A DNA stretch of 64,000 nucleotides from Bog-473 sp963717455 (GCA_963717455.1 OY970336.1:806001-870000); one strand, 5' to 3'. Positions 9,060 through 19,163 are shown, counted from the stretch's first letter. Notes: generated by a model from the sequence alone, not told the origin. Program-made: numbers and translations.

Positions 9060-9233
9060 CCCTCGAGTTGGAAGCGAACCGGTCGCCGTCGCTTCGACGA
9101 TCCAAACTGGGGCAGCGCCATAGGCGACGGACAATCGTTGCTGGAAGCGGCGGAGCCGGCCGCGCCAGCGTGGGCATGTTTCGAGTGTCGCGCCCCAAGG
9201 TGACCCCGAACACCGGAATGAGACCGCCGGCCC

Positions 9234-9875
9234 CTAAGACAGGAGAGCGGAAAGTTTCGCCATATCGTCGAAGACGATGGCCTCTCCTATTGATAGTGCT
9301 TCTGCACGGGTAACACCCCCGGAGAACCCGAACACCGTCATCCCGGCAGCCAGTCCGGCGTTGACTCCGGAGACGCTGTCCTCGACCACGGCACACCGCT
9401 CGGGTGATGCCCCCATCGACTTGGCGGCATGGAGAAAGATATCCGGTGCGGGCTTGCCCCTCTCCACGTCATCGACACTGAAGATACGTCCACGGAATCG
9501 ATCAAGAAGCCCTGTCTTACCGAGAGTGAACCGCATCCGATCGTGACTTCCACTGGATGCGACGCACGTCGGGAGCGTGATCTCAAGCAGTGCATCGATG
9601 ACACCTGGTACCGGCACGAGCTCCGCCTCAAACACCTCCCGATAGCGAGTCTCGAACTCGGAGTCCCAATCAATGCACCGACCGAGGTGTCGCTCGATTT
9701 CTTGGCGCATGTACGCCGCCGATCGGCCGACGAACCGCTCGATGATGTCCGACTCGGTGAGGGGCCATCCAAGGCCGGTCACGATCTCGGCCTCGACCCG
9801 AACAGCCAACCGCTCACTGTCGACTAACACGCCGTCACAGTCGAAGATAACCAGGTCAATGTCAACCACCGACAT
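9234..9875 (-). CDS. HAD-IA phosphatase / beta-phosphoglucomutase-like
   Basis: This is an intact 213-residue HAD hydrolase. Motif I is FDCDGVLVDSE (Asp12 nucleophile, Asp14 acid/base), motif II the SSGS segment, motif III the Lys in GKPAPD, and motif IV VEDSVSGVNAG. The helical cap after motif I is of subfamily IA. Likely substrates are small sugar phosphates or phosphoglycolate. It is isolated from neighbours on its strand. Confidence 0.88.
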   Translation of the reverse strand: MSVVDIDLVIFDCDGVLVDSERLAVRVEAEIVTGLGWPLTESDIIERFVGRSAAYMRQEIERHLGRCIDWDSEFETRYREVFEAELVPVPGVIDALLEITLPTCVASSGSHDRMRFTLGKTGLLDRFRGRIFSVDDVERGKPAPDIFLHAAKSMGASPERCAVVEDSVSGVNAGLAAGMTVFGFSGGVTRAEALSIGEAIVFDDMAKLSALLS

Positions 9876-10121
9876 CAGCCTAAGGCAGGTCCGGGACAGG
9901 TGACCTCGAACATCGGGTCGGTGGCGCTATTCGACTTACGCGAGGAAGGGACCTATTTCCCTAGCCGTTGAGTCCGTACGGGCGGCACCCTGTGACCGGG
10001 TCGCAGAGTTCGGCGGCGAGGGGCTCGGGTCCGGTCGGGCGTGAATGACGGTCGCCGGTACGCTGCGTTCGTCGTCGAGCACCCAGACAACGGCCGTTCG
10101 GAAACAAGAGGGGATCAACGG

Positions 10122-10427
10122 ATGTCGGCAACGCTGAAGTTGATGCATAAGGCAATCGGAGCGGAGGTACGTCGTGGCACGTATGATGTCGTGCTCGACG
10201 GTGAGCGGGTCGGGTCTGTCGAAATGAACGACACGATCGAGATACCAGTCGAGCCTGGACGTCATACCCTGCAGGTACGCAATGGCCGAAAGTCGAGCAC
10301 TACTGAAACCTTCGACGCCGCCGAGGGCGAGATCGTCGCCTTCCGATGCACCGGAAAGAGGTTCTTGCCGATCTTTCTGGCATCCTTCATCGTTCCCAGG
10401 CTGGCACTGAAACTCGTTCGCGATTGA
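10122..10427 (+). CDS. small conserved protein of unknown function
   Basis: The 101-residue product begins at ATG 10122, preceded by AGAGGGGATC as a ribosome-binding site. It resembles a small beta-rich carrier-type domain (GTYDVVLDGERVGSVEMN, then EPGRHTLQVRNGRKSS) and ends in a hydrophobic segment (FLPIFLASFIVPRLALKL) that could be a membrane anchor. This looks like a PEGA-like domain with a C-terminal helix. Function unknown. Confidence 0.65.
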   Translation: MSATLKLMHKAIGAEVRRGTYDVVLDGERVGSVEMNDTIEIPVEPGRHTLQVRNGRKSSTTETFDAAEGEIVAFRCTGKRFLPIFLASFIVPRLALKLVRD

Positions 10428-10568
10428 GTCGGCGTCGCCGTCGTGGCGATCACCAGCACGTCGTAATCGCCGCCCGGCTCGTCTGGAAGTGGGCGTGCCA
10501 CGTAACGCCGGGTCGAGGTGCAGCTGGCGAATCCTTGGGCCACTCGCTACGAGCGCGAAACTGTGGAC

Positions 10569-11264
10569 ATGAACGACGATGACCTGCTCGCCGAGCAGCG
10601 TTCGTACTATCGGGCGCGAGCGCCCGAGTATGACGAATGGTGGCAGCGACGGGGTCGGTTTGACCGGGGCCAGGAACAGCTGCGCGAATGGCAGCGCCAA
10701 GTTGCGGTCGTGGACGACGCCCTAACCTCCTTTGGCACTAAGGGCTCGGTCTTGGAACTGGCGGGGGGAACTGGTTGGTGGACTGAGCGTCTCGCACGGA
10801 CAGCCGACCGTCTCACCGTTGTGGACAGTTCGCCTGAGGTTCTCGTACTCAACCAGGAACGGGTGGGACGCTCGGATGTCAACTATGTCGTAGAGGATCT
10901 CTTCGATTGGCAAGCAGACTCCAAATATGACGCTGTGTTCTTCTCCTTCTGGCTTTCGCACGTACCAAGGGCCCGATTTGGCGAGTTCTGGTCCCTCGTT
11001 CACTCATGCCTTACTCCCTCGGGCCGGGCGTTCCTCGTCGACAATCGAAACGACCCAATGCAAGACACGACTGTCAAGGATCCATTCGTCGTCCAATACG
11101 ACACCGACCTTCACCTGCGTCGTCTTAGCGACGGATCGCGGTACCGGGTCGTCAATGTGATGTACGAGCCAGCTGAGCTGCAGTCACTCATCGAGACAGA
11201 GGGCTGGACGACTGAGATCAAGGCGACGCAATGGTTCATTTTCGGCTCAGCCGGTCGCCTCTGA
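10569..11264 (+). CDS. class I SAM-dependent methyltransferase
   Basis: The 231-residue enzyme has a Rossmann-fold SAM site (VLELAGGTGWWTERLA, motif I) and an acidic strand end (TVVDSSPEVL). The motif YYRARAPEYDEWW at the N-terminus is shared with the methyltransferase at 29490-30224 (YYRARASWYDDAY), so the two are paralogues. The substrate is not identifiable. The start at 10569 was chosen because homology begins there. Confidence 0.85.
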   Translation: MNDDDLLAEQRSYYRARAPEYDEWWQRRGRFDRGQEQLREWQRQVAVVDDALTSFGTKGSVLELAGGTGWWTERLARTADRLTVVDSSPEVLVLNQERVGRSDVNYVVEDLFDWQADSKYDAVFFSFWLSHVPRARFGEFWSLVHSCLTPSGRAFLVDNRNDPMQDTTVKDPFVVQYDTDLHLRRLSDGSRYRVVNVMYEPAELQSLIETEGWTTEIKATQWFIFGSAGRL

Positions 11265-11351
11265 ATTGAACTGCCCCCTAGCTTAACTAACGCCCGGATC
11301 CGTCGGTATACCGTTCCGGCAGTGGTGCGCCTGTTCTTTTGGGCCAGGTAA

Positions 11352-12598
11352 ATGGGGCGTTTGAGTTCCCCGGCGATCACAGGGGCGCTCGTACTATCGG
11401 CATGTCTCTCGTGGCGAAGCAGCACTGCCTTCGCCACTGGCCGCCCTGCTCCGGATCCTTCTGGCCGCACCATCGCTTGCTCCACCTCCGTTGCGCGTGC
11501 CCCCATGCTCGCAGCCGTTCAGACCACGTTCACCGGCGGGTTGTCGTCTCCCTTCGGAGTTGCCTTTTCATCCGGCGGGCATTTCGTCTTTGTTGATTCC
11601 CACCCCTCGCATCACTCGCCTCGGGCAGGCAGTTGGCCGTCCACGTGCCAACCCCGTCTGGTCGTCTCGTAGCAAAGAGGACGAGCCACCTTCCGGGGAC
11701 CCAGTTGCTCGGGATGAGCCGCAGTCCCGATGGTCGTTATGTGGCCGTGGCGAATGACAGCGGCGCGCAGATCTTTTCGACCTCGCGCATGGAACGGCCG
11801 GGTTTCTCACCATCGTCGTGGCTGGTGGGGTCCTTGGAGAGCGAGGGTGTGGGCGCGATTGAAGTGACCTTCTCGCCCGACGGTTCCTACCTCTTCGTGA
11901 CGCTCGAAGGCAGCCGTGAGATAGCAGTCTTCAATTTCGAGAAGGCCGTTCGTCACGCCTTTGGATCATCTGACCTGGTCGGATATGTGCCCCTCGGTCT
12001 AGACCCGGTAGGGATGGCGATTTCACCGAATGGTCGCTATTTGTACGCGACCAGTGAGTTGAACCCATCCGACTCAGCACGACAGATCCCAGGTGTCAAC
12101 GAGTCAACCGAGGGGGAAGGAACGCTGAGCACAATCGATCTCCGGCGAGCCGAACAAGATCCTTCTAATGCAGTGATCTCCAGGGTCTGGGCGGGGTGCA
12201 GTCCGGTGCGAGTGGTGGCGACGTCCTCGACCGTGTACGTGACAGCCCGAGGGAGCGACGACCTGGTCGCATTCTCTGCTTCTGAGCTGGTGTCCAATCC
12301 ACCATCGGCGCTAGCGGGAACCACAGCGGTCGGCGAATTGCCTGTAGGCCTTGCACTCGTTGGGCGCGAACAGACGATGATCATTGCCGATTCGAATCGC
12401 TTTGCTGTGAAGGGGGCGGCATCGAACCTCGCCGTCGTGTCTAACCGGGGCCGCGCAAACCTCGTCCTGGTTGGCTACGTCAAAGCAGCTGACTTCCCGA
12501 GAGACATGACTTTGAACCCTGACGGGAGAACGTTGGTCGTGAGCAACTACGACTCGGGACAGTTCGAGGACGTGATCCTCGCAAGGTTACCTCGTTGA
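11352..12598 (+). pseudogene. secreted YncE-like beta-propeller protein, frameshifted
   Basis: The N-terminal portion from ATG 11352 has a signal-like segment and the first blade (SSPFGVAFSSGGHFVFVDS), then goes out of frame. From about 11633 another frame gives 320 residues of beta-propeller blades with repeating SPDGRYVAVAND, SPDGSYLFVT, SPNGRYLYAT and NPDGRTLVVSN. The short piece between (TPRITRLGQA) sits in the third frame, so one or two indels lie between about 11600 and 11640. The protein would be a surface or periplasmic propeller of unknown ligand. Confidence 0.72.
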
Positions 12599-12723
12599 AT
12601 CTGATGCTCGGAGAGATCCCAACCGCCAGAAGCGGTATCCCCGACCGCCGGGAGGGTGGGACACTCCATCACTTATGGGCCGGTCTGGATCGACCGTCTC
12701 TGACTGGTGTTGAGCGCCGGCTC

Positions 12724-13644
12724 CTAGTCCTCTGAGATCACAGATCCTCTGCGCGAATCGGACCGATCGAAGACTGGCACGCCTTGTTCGTCGGACATCA
12801 AGCGCCTGTACGCACTGGGTTTCCGGTATGCGTCTCCCATCGTCTCACGCCTTCGGTACTCCCTGAGTGCGTCCAGATTAAGAGTGGCAAGGTAGACGCC
12901 CTCGCCATCGCCTGCCTCGAAAATGAGCTGGTCACGAGGTTGACCGTTCGGTTGACCGTTCTTTTCGTAGACCATTCCGTCAAAGACGCTGGAATGACCA
13001 TCTTGATCGGGAGCCGAATAGTTCACCGTTGCGATCGCAGTCATATTTTCGAAGGCTCGGGACCGAAGCTGATAGGTCCGCTCGCCAGCCATGGGACAAG
13101 CGTTTGGGACCAGAATGAGTTCAGCGCCGCCAAGCATCAGTTCACGCGCCGACTCGGGGAACTCTCGGTCGGCGCAGATCATGATGCCGACGTCGACGAA
13201 CCCACCCTCAATGTCGAGCCGAGCGACCTCAAAGGATTCTCCAGGCGTGAGGGCTTTCTCCATTCCCCAGTCACACGTATGAACCTTGGCGTAGCCAAGA
13301 ACATCTTGACCATGCCGGTCGATTAGCAGGGCGGTGTTCCGAGGGGAACCAGGCCACCGCTCCAAGAAGGTCGTCAAAATCGCCAGGTTGAGGTCGGACG
13401 CAGCCTTTCTGAATGCGCTCACCCATGGATCGTGACGGGCGATGGCCATGTCCTGCCACCTCGCTCGTCCATCCTCGTCATCAGGGCAAGGGGCGTAACC
13501 GATCTGCCACATCTCTGGCAGGATTGCGATGTCCGCACCCTCTTCTGCGGCCCTCGAACATACGGCCAGTCCCTTAGTGAGGTTGTCCCGTGGATCGCCA
13601 CTGGAGGCGGATTGGCAGAGAGCCAGCCGTAGCTCGGTCACCAC
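12724..13644 (-). CDS. carbon-nitrogen hydrolase (nitrilase superfamily)
   Basis: The 306-residue enzyme has the complete nitrilase triad: Glu in ILPEMW, Lys in GYAKVHTCDWG and Cys in GIMICADREFPES. It hydrolyses amides or nitriles through a thioester. The branch resembles plant/bacterial N-carbamoylputrescine or beta-ureidopropionase-like amidases, but the substrate is not set by sequence. The start is GTG (two tandem GTG codons). No partner gene is adjacent. Confidence 0.88.
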   Translation of the reverse strand: MVTELRLALCQSASSGDPRDNLTKGLAVCSRAAEEGADIAILPEMWQIGYAPCPDDEDGRARWQDMAIARHDPWVSAFRKAASDLNLAILTTFLERWPGSPRNTALLIDRHGQDVLGYAKVHTCDWGMEKALTPGESFEVARLDIEGGFVDVGIMICADREFPESARELMLGGAELILVPNACPMAGERTYQLRSRAFENMTAIATVNYSAPDQDGHSSVFDGMVYEKNGQPNGQPRDQLIFEAGDGEGVYLATLNLDALREYRRRETMGDAYRKPSAYRRLMSDEQGVPVFDRSDSRRGSVISED

Positions 13645-13870
13645 TCCATTATGCGGCCCGAAGACTGGCCACGGTTCGATGAACCTATGCAGTGATCACA
13701 CTTCATCACACACTGGTCTCATCGGCCTCAACCGCCATCTATTCGGGAGGAAGCTTCAAGGGACCGCCTCACCCGGCGGAGTCTGCGGAGGTTGTAGATG
13801 GTAAGGAAGGGCAACGACACCACCACGAGGACGCGGCCGCCGTCAGGCCAACGGATACGGGGCCGAGGCG

Positions 13871-14212
13871 GTGCGCATCGCCTTGGCCAAGAGGATCCTC
13901 ACCCTACCGGCGAACCTCCGGCGTTCGCTTACTTGGGATCAGGCAAGGAAATGGCCGAGCACGTGCGCTTCAGCGTCGACACCGGCGTCGCCGTCTACTT
14001 CTGTGACCCCAAGAGTCCTTGGTAGCGCGGCACTAACGAGAACACCAATGACCTGCTCCACCAATACTTGCCAAAGAACGCTGACTTGTCCTTGTACTCA
14101 ACAGCAGCAGCTCAACGCCATCGCGCGTTGACTCAACCGAGGCCCTCGACAGACTCTCGACTGGATGACACCATCTCAGGCGTTCGCCGAGGCTGTTGCG
14201 TTGACCCCTTGA
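13871..14212 (+). pseudogene. IS30-family transposase remnant
   Basis: The C-terminal third of an IS30 transposase is recognisable in three frames: LANRILT-type text ending RRSLTWDQ, then GKEMAEHVRFSVDTGVAVYF and CDPKSPW, then a TAG at the next codon. This is followed by GTNENTNDLLHQYLPKNADL, and finally LDWMTPSQAFAEAVALTP with a stop at 14210. At least two frameshifts and one nonsense codon are needed, so it is dead. The left part of the element is gone. Confidence 0.8.
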
Positions 14213-14257
14213 GCGCGCACCGGATCCGGGTGTTGTCTGGCGTCAGGGAAGACCAAA

Positions 14258-14638
14258 TCAGTACCTCTCGACGAGATGTGCTCTTTGTGCGGGTAGATCG
14301 TATGGATCTGGCCAGAAGTCCGTGATCCGGACAATCCTGCCGTCTTCCCGAAGATCGAAGAAACACAGCCCGGGCTGGACGCTGCCATCAGCGTTCGTGA
14401 ACTCGATCCAACTGGACGCGTGCAACCCTTCGCCGACTATCCGGTTGACCAACAGATGCCAATCGCCTGGGAACCCTTCGACGTTGAACCGCACATAGTT
14501 GGCACGACCACGGACCCGTTCACGGGTCTGGGGCCCTTCGTACACCACATCTTCGGACAACAGGTTGCCAAAAGCCACCCAGTCTCTTGCATTCGCCGCC
14601 GCCCAGTATGCGGTCACTACCTCGCTCGCATCTACCAC
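14258..14638 (-). CDS. SnoaL/NTF2-like protein
   Basis: The 126-residue protein begins at GTG 14638 (VVDASEVVTAYWAAANARDW). It has the cone-shaped alpha+beta fold signature of SnoaL-like/DUF4440 proteins, ending in RIVRITDFWPDPYDLPAQRA. The family includes isomerases, hydrolases and orphan ligand-binding proteins. The open frame extends upstream to 14821, but that part is not conserved-looking and overlaps the opposite gene. Confidence 0.75.
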   Translation of the reverse strand: MVDASEVVTAYWAAANARDWVAFGNLLSEDVVYEGPQTRERVRGRANYVRFNVEGFPGDWHLLVNRIVGEGLHASSWIEFTNADGSVQPGLCFFDLREDGRIVRITDFWPDPYDLPAQRAHLVERY

Positions 14639-14813
14639 CCAAAGAACGCTAGACCCAGCCCTTCCGACCTGCGCCCGTACGCCGGGCCAATGCGGGATTT
14701 CGGCCCCATGGTGGCAGTCCTTCGACACTTGCTCACGGCATGATGTTGGGGTGGGCGGATACCGGCGACCGTCAGCGGCAAGCCACCAGCGCGGCCCCTG
14801 CGAAGTGTGGCTC

Positions 14814-15854
14814 ATGCTCAAAGCCCTCCAACTCCGTCACGGCCGGTGGAACAGTAATGGAGCATCAAGCACTGCCGGCGCGGCGGACCCCCCGACACTG
14901 GTGCTCGGACCTGTGCTGCCTGCCCCCGTCCGCCGGGATGCGGCGACGCCCTGCGGCACCGTCGGGATAGCACATGAGCTGGAGCTACCCGCTCGGGCTG
15001 AAACCTCACCAGTAACCACCGTTAGAGACGCCCCGATAGACCACCGCCGGGATACTGGCGCCGTGGCTCTCCAGAAGCAGGTGATTACCGCAAGCAACGT
15101 CAATCGCTCCTACCTCGTGGCCGAGCCCCCACCGGGCGCGCCGGTCTCGACGGTAATCATGAGCCTCCATGGCACCAGCTCGACCGCGGATCGCCAGGCA
15201 CGCCTGTCCGGTTTCGAGCAGCTGGCCCGAACCGCAAGCGCCGTCGTGGTATTTCCCCAGGCAATCGAGCCGATCAGATCTGGCTACGAGTGGGACCCCA
15301 TCCGGGACGTCGACTACATTGCCGGGCTCGCTATCGAGCTCCTCAGCCGACATCGGACGCCTCATGGTCGCGTGATCCTTACGGGGATGTCCGGCGGTGC
15401 TCGAATGGCGAGCCTTTTCGCCAGCGTTCACCCTGAGCTCGTCCAGGCGGTAGGTGCGGTGGCAGGGCTGCGCTCGCCGGTCGTCCCAGTGCACCGGTCG
15501 GTCCCGATCCTGTCGTTCCACGGCACGAAGGACAGGATCAACCCCTACGGGGGCAGCGGCACGCAACGTTGGAACGAAAGCGTCCCCGACGCCGCCCGGG
15601 CATGGGCGCTGGCCAATGGCATCACGGCTCCACCGGCGGAAGTCGCTGTGAGCCCGACGCTCACCCGTACTACCTACGGTGCGGAGGGGCAGCCAGGCGA
15701 GGTGACGCTGTGGACGTCACGCGGGGCTGGTCACACTTGGCCCGGCGGGCATCTCGGGCTGCTGCCGAGCCTCTACCTCGGCCGTACGTCCCGCGAGATC
15801 CACGCCACCAAATCGATCTGGGATTTCGGGCTCCGCCACGCCGACGATCCGTGA
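14814..15854 (+). CDS. PHB depolymerase/LpqC-like alpha/beta-hydrolase esterase
   Basis: The catalytic part has the motif GMSGGAR (nucleophile Ser), HGTKDRINPYGG (Asp) and GAGHTWPGG (His), with the oxyanion segment SLHGTSSTADRQ. This pattern is typical of secreted feruloyl esterase/PHB-depolymerase-like enzymes. The first 70-80 residues (from ATG 14814) are low in conservation and contain no convincing signal peptide, so the true start may lie further in or the N-terminus may be degraded. The reading frame also stays open upstream over the antisense SnoaL gene, which I treat as chance. Confidence 0.75.
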   Translation: MLKALQLRHGRWNSNGASSTAGAADPPTLVLGPVLPAPVRRDAATPCGTVGIAHELELPARAETSPVTTVRDAPIDHRRDTGAVALQKQVITASNVNRSYLVAEPPPGAPVSTVIMSLHGTSSTADRQARLSGFEQLARTASAVVVFPQAIEPIRSGYEWDPIRDVDYIAGLAIELLSRHRTPHGRVILTGMSGGARMASLFASVHPELVQAVGAVAGLRSPVVPVHRSVPILSFHGTKDRINPYGGSGTQRWNESVPDAARAWALANGITAPPAEVAVSPTLTRTTYGAEGQPGEVTLWTSRGAGHTWPGGHLGLLPSLYLGRTSREIHATKSIWDFGLRHADDP

Positions 15855-16078
15855 CGGCCGCCAGCCAGAGCGACCGAGGACGTCAGTACTCGTTCCCGCC
15901 GGCACCGGCAACGAGTACTTCAGCTGAGCGATCGCCGTTTACGGATCATCGACCCACGATCTCCTTGTGGTCCGGGTCGCTCACCGCAGTTATGGCAGCA
16001 ACGACGAAAGTGGCTCCGATGACCGATCTCCGACCGTCGGATGGGTGATGTCCCAGTACGCCGGGCAGGCGGCAGTGA

Positions 16079-16693
16079 ATGCCTGAATTTCAGCGGCCTT
16101 GTAGCGCACCCCTCGGCAATACTGTGAGGGTGAGTTCCAGCGGCATACGTGGAAGCGTCGATCTCTTCGAGGATCCGCCTTGGACCAGTTCTCCGCCGGC
16201 GGCTGATCGACACCAGGGGCGGCGGTCGGCTATCGCAGCATTGGGTCTGTGTTTTCTCGGTGCCGTTGGGGTCGCAATTAGTACGACACTCCCGTGGTTC
16301 GGCCTAGATGAGAGTCTCGGAGTCGGGTTCCTGCGTCTGCAAGACCAGATGAGTGCGTTATCCCGGTACCTTCAACCGGCGCAGTTCGGCTCCTTCTCTC
16401 CGGGGACACAAGAATGGGGTTTCTTGATTCTGGCGCTCTCGTGCGGAGTGGCGATGTCAGCCATCATGACTGTTGCTGCGCACTCAATCGGGCGAGGGAG
16501 CTTCCTCGGCCTGTACGTGGTGTTGGCCGTTCTTGCACTCCTGCTCGCAATCGCTTGCGTCCTCGATGCCCACGCCAAACCTCCGTTCGGCGATGGGCCA
16601 CCGCTTCGCTTCAGTTGGGGCGCTGTGGTCGGAGTGGCGGCTGCAACGACATCTCTGATTGGAGCCTGCTCAGCTCTCATCCTTAGGCGCTAG
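16079..16693 (+). CDS. integral membrane protein, four predicted helices
   Basis: The 204-residue protein has a soluble N-terminus and four hydrophobic segments (about 50-70, 113-132, 143-162 and 180-200). No catalytic motif is visible. The start is uncertain (ATG 16079, or a GTG about 50 bases later that begins VSSSGIRG). The motif TTLPWFGLDE in the first loop resembles small actinobacterial DUF-type membrane proteins. Function unknown. Confidence 0.65.
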   Translation: MPEFQRPCSAPLGNTVRVSSSGIRGSVDLFEDPPWTSSPPAADRHQGRRSAIAALGLCFLGAVGVAISTTLPWFGLDESLGVGFLRLQDQMSALSRYLQPAQFGSFSPGTQEWGFLILALSCGVAMSAIMTVAAHSIGRGSFLGLYVVLAVLALLLAIACVLDAHAKPPFGDGPPLRFSWGAVVGVAAATTSLIGACSALILRR

Positions 16694-16735
16694 AGGCCGG
16701 GGTGCCCCCGTACATTGCCGGGAGTGTGACTCGGG

Positions 16736-18094
16736 TCAGGAGGCGAAGCGGATGGGGAGCGCCTTGGTGTCGGCCGGGTTGGTCGAGCTGGCGTTGTTCA
16801 CTATGACGTAGCAGCTATGCACCACGTCGCAGACTCCGTTGCCGATGGTGCCGGTGGCAACGTGGAGGACCACCGAGCCCGATCCCGTGGGGTCAGGGTG
16901 CAGGATCGCTGCATGAGCGAAGCTGCAGCCTGCCGAGCTGGCCGTGGTGATATCCACTTGGGAACACTCGAGGATATTGACGACCTTGCCCGGCGTGTAG
17001 CCACTCCATCGAACGGTGACGGCCTGGCCGTCGTTCAAGCCTGTGTTTGGAGTGACGGTTGCGTGCAAGTGGACCGCTGCTTGCTTGGGGAGAGGCAAGG
17101 TTGCTAGGGAGCCCGAAGTCCAGGCGGTATGCACCACCGACAGGGAGGAGCGACCGTTGGCCGAGATGGCCTGTAGCGCCCCGTGTTCATGCTTGAGGAA
17201 GGCATTGAAGAAGGCCGTCGTTGACTTGATGACCGGAACTGACGTCGGGCCGACGACCCCAGACGCGGCCATGTGAGCCGACGAACCTGTGCTGTCAGAG
17301 GAACTGTCCCAATCGAGCGTAAGCAGCGCCTTTGGTCCCCGTGCCTCGTTGAAGACCGCAACAGCATCGGCATAGGGGACGAGCCCGTCGTGGACATCCG
17401 ATACGACGAGGAGCGGTGGAGCCTTGGCCAATTCGTAGGAGCCACGACCAAGACCCTCGGTGGTGCCTGCCATGACAACCGCTGCCATGACCCGGGTGTC
17501 ACGACAGCAGCTGTTGGCTACGAGGCCCAAGGTCGTGATGGCACCGTTGGAGTGGCCGGCGGCCCCAATCTCGTTCGGGTCGACCAGGCCCGACAGCGGT
17601 CCGTTCGGGGCAGCCGAGGCACTGAGCACCTGGTCGATGACGAAGTTCATGTCACCAGGCTGGTTGCCGATGTCCCCACCATCGGGACCACCGGGCGTCT
17701 GACTACTTGACAGAGGGAACAAGGGCGCGGCCACCACATAGCCCGCAGCCGCCCAGGCGGTCAGCAGCTGCTGGTACTCCTGAGGTGAGCCTCCCAGGCC
17801 GTGGGCGAAGACGATGAGTGGGTATGGGCCGTCGCCAGATGCCGCCACCGAGCGGGATGCCCGCGCCGGATACCAGATGGTCGTCACGAGGGTCCGGGAG
17901 GGCTTGCCCGGCATCCCGTCCCACGGCGGCGTGGAGCGAGAGGTGTCGACAAAGGTCATTGTCGTGGTTGCGACCAGATTCGAGCCGGCCGCAGCGGCAA
18001 CGCTCGTGGCGCCGACCAATGGGAGTGCCATGGCGGAGAGCAGAATGCCAAAGGAAACCGCGCCCAGTGACACCATTCGACGGATCGCCCCCAT
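16736..18094 (-). CDS. secreted alpha/beta-hydrolase with C-terminal neocarzinostatin-like domain
   Basis: The 452-residue product starts at ATG 18094, preceded by GAGGGAGCGA, and has a signal peptide (VSFGILLSAMALPLVGATSVAAA). The hydrolase part resembles chlorophyllase/PET-hydrolase-like lipases: oxyanion region FAHGLGGSPQEYQ, nucleophile GHSNG, and Asp/His in VSDVHDG and SAHMAA. The last 110 residues (VTPNTGLNDGQAVTVRWSGY onward, with paired Cys) look like the macromomycin/neocarzinostatin fold often attached to secreted actinobacterial proteins. An esterase of polymeric or lipid substrates is likely. Confidence 0.82.
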   Translation of the reverse strand: MGAIRRMVSLGAVSFGILLSAMALPLVGATSVAAAAGSNLVATTTMTFVDTSRSTPPWDGMPGKPSRTLVTTIWYPARASRSVAASGDGPYPLIVFAHGLGGSPQEYQQLLTAWAAAGYVVAAPLFPLSSSQTPGGPDGGDIGNQPGDMNFVIDQVLSASAAPNGPLSGLVDPNEIGAAGHSNGAITTLGLVANSCCRDTRVMAAVVMAGTTEGLGRGSYELAKAPPLLVVSDVHDGLVPYADAVAVFNEARGPKALLTLDWDSSSDSTGSSAHMAASGVVGPTSVPVIKSTTAFFNAFLKHEHGALQAISANGRSSLSVVHTAWTSGSLATLPLPKQAAVHLHATVTPNTGLNDGQAVTVRWSGYTPGKVVNILECSQVDITTASSAGCSFAHAAILHPDPTGSGSVVLHVATGTIGNGVCDVVHSCYVIVNNASSTNPADTKALPIRFAS

Positions 18095-18373
18095 TCGCTC
18101 CCTCCCTGCCTCAACGAGAAGCCATCGTCTCAAGATTATGGACAAAGAGAATTCCGGCCATTTCTGGCATCGAAATCTCCGCGATGTCGCGACCGACCTG
18201 GGGAGGCATGCCGCGTCGGACTCAGAACAGATGAGTTGCAGTTGCACCGAGAGGGCGTCACTGACCAAGTCATGCGCGGCATTTGTCGGGTTCACCAGCG
18301 CCCCCGTACGAGGCAGGCACTTATGGGCTAGTGCAGCTTGCCGTAATTCCGCTCACTATCCAAGAGTGTGGAC

Positions 18374-18781
18374 CTACACCGCATCGGTGTGGACGACGGC
18401 CACGCAACTGATCTCGACCAACGCTTCTTGGAGAATGAGTTCAGTGACGCCAACGGCGGTCCACGCTGGGTAGGGATCTTCCAGGAATTCGGCGGCGACT
18501 TTGAGAAGGGCTTCAGCCTGGTTCAGGAGGCCAACGTGGTATGAGTTGATTTCAACGACGTGACTCCAGTTGGCCTCGGCCTCAGCCAGGGTCAAAGTAA
18601 TGTTGCGAAACGCCTGCCGGATTTGCTCCTCGGCGTCGCCCGAGAAGACGCCATCGGCTGTCTCTCCGGTGTGTCCGGTCACACGCAGCGTGTCATCGAC
18701 TCGCACTGCGGCCGGAATGCGGGTCTCCCTGTAGAAGTCCGCCCAGACGGCTGGCACGATCGCTTCTCGTGACAGGGGCAT
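18374..18781 (-). CDS. RidA (YjgF/UK114) family protein
   Basis: The 135-residue protein has the RidA fold core (IPAAVRVDDTLRVTGHTGET, then AFRNITLTLAEAEANWSHVV and YPAWTAVGVTEL). RidA proteins hydrolyse reactive enamine/imine intermediates. The conserved Arg of deaminating RidA near the C-terminus (family pattern R..VE) is not present (ALVEISCVAV), so this may be a non-deaminase subgroup. The ATG at 18781 was chosen because upstream sequence is antisense to the VOC gene. Confidence 0.82.
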   Translation of the reverse strand: MPLSREAIVPAVWADFYRETRIPAAVRVDDTLRVTGHTGETADGVFSGDAEEQIRQAFRNITLTLAEAEANWSHVVEINSYHVGLLNQAEALLKVAAEFLEDPYPAWTAVGVTELILQEALVEISCVAVVHTDAV

Positions 18782-18791
18782 TGCCGGTCCT

Positions 18792-19163
18792 CTATGAGTC
18801 AGCGGGGAGGACATCGAGATCGAACTCATTACCCTCGGGATCTGCCATACAACGCCAACGGAAGCCTTCAAGCTCTCGAGTGGTTCCCGGCTCGAGCCAT
18901 CGGCCTCCAAGCTGCTCGACCTCTGCGGTGGCGGCGTCCAGGTCATCGACGACGAGATCCAGATGCACCCTGTTCTTGCCAGACTTCGCCTCTGGCACCC
19001 GTTGGAACCCTACGGAGAGGCCATCCTCCGTGGGGGACAAGATTAGGAAATCACCGTCCCCGATTGTCGTGTCCACTTGAACGCCGAGCAACCCGCACCA
19101 GAACGGGGCCGGTCCGTTCGGGTCGATCGCGTCGATGGCGAGATATCCCACCTTCGCAGGCAT
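18792..19163 (-). CDS. VOC (glyoxalase/bleomycin-resistance-like) protein
   Basis: The 123-residue protein is a single VOC module pair: YLAIDAIDPNGPAPFWCGLL at the N-terminus, HLDLVVDDLDAATAEVEQLG and CMADPEGNEFDLDVL at the C-terminus. Metal ligands of the CapA/PhnB-like type (His and Glu) are retained in part. The function is probably small-molecule binding or isomerisation. Its ribosome-binding site is an uninterrupted (AGG)11 tract ending five bases before the ATG. It ends 10 bases before the RidA gene start and may form an operon with it. Confidence 0.85.
   Translation of the reverse strand: MPAKVGYLAIDAIDPNGPAPFWCGLLGVQVDTTIGDGDFLILSPTEDGLSVGFQRVPEAKSGKNRVHLDLVVDDLDAATAEVEQLGGRWLEPGTTRELEGFRWRCMADPEGNEFDLDVLPADS

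Noticed and set aside
14499..14813. Upstream extension of the esterase gene
   Set aside because: It lies antisense to the SnoaL gene and has no family similarity.
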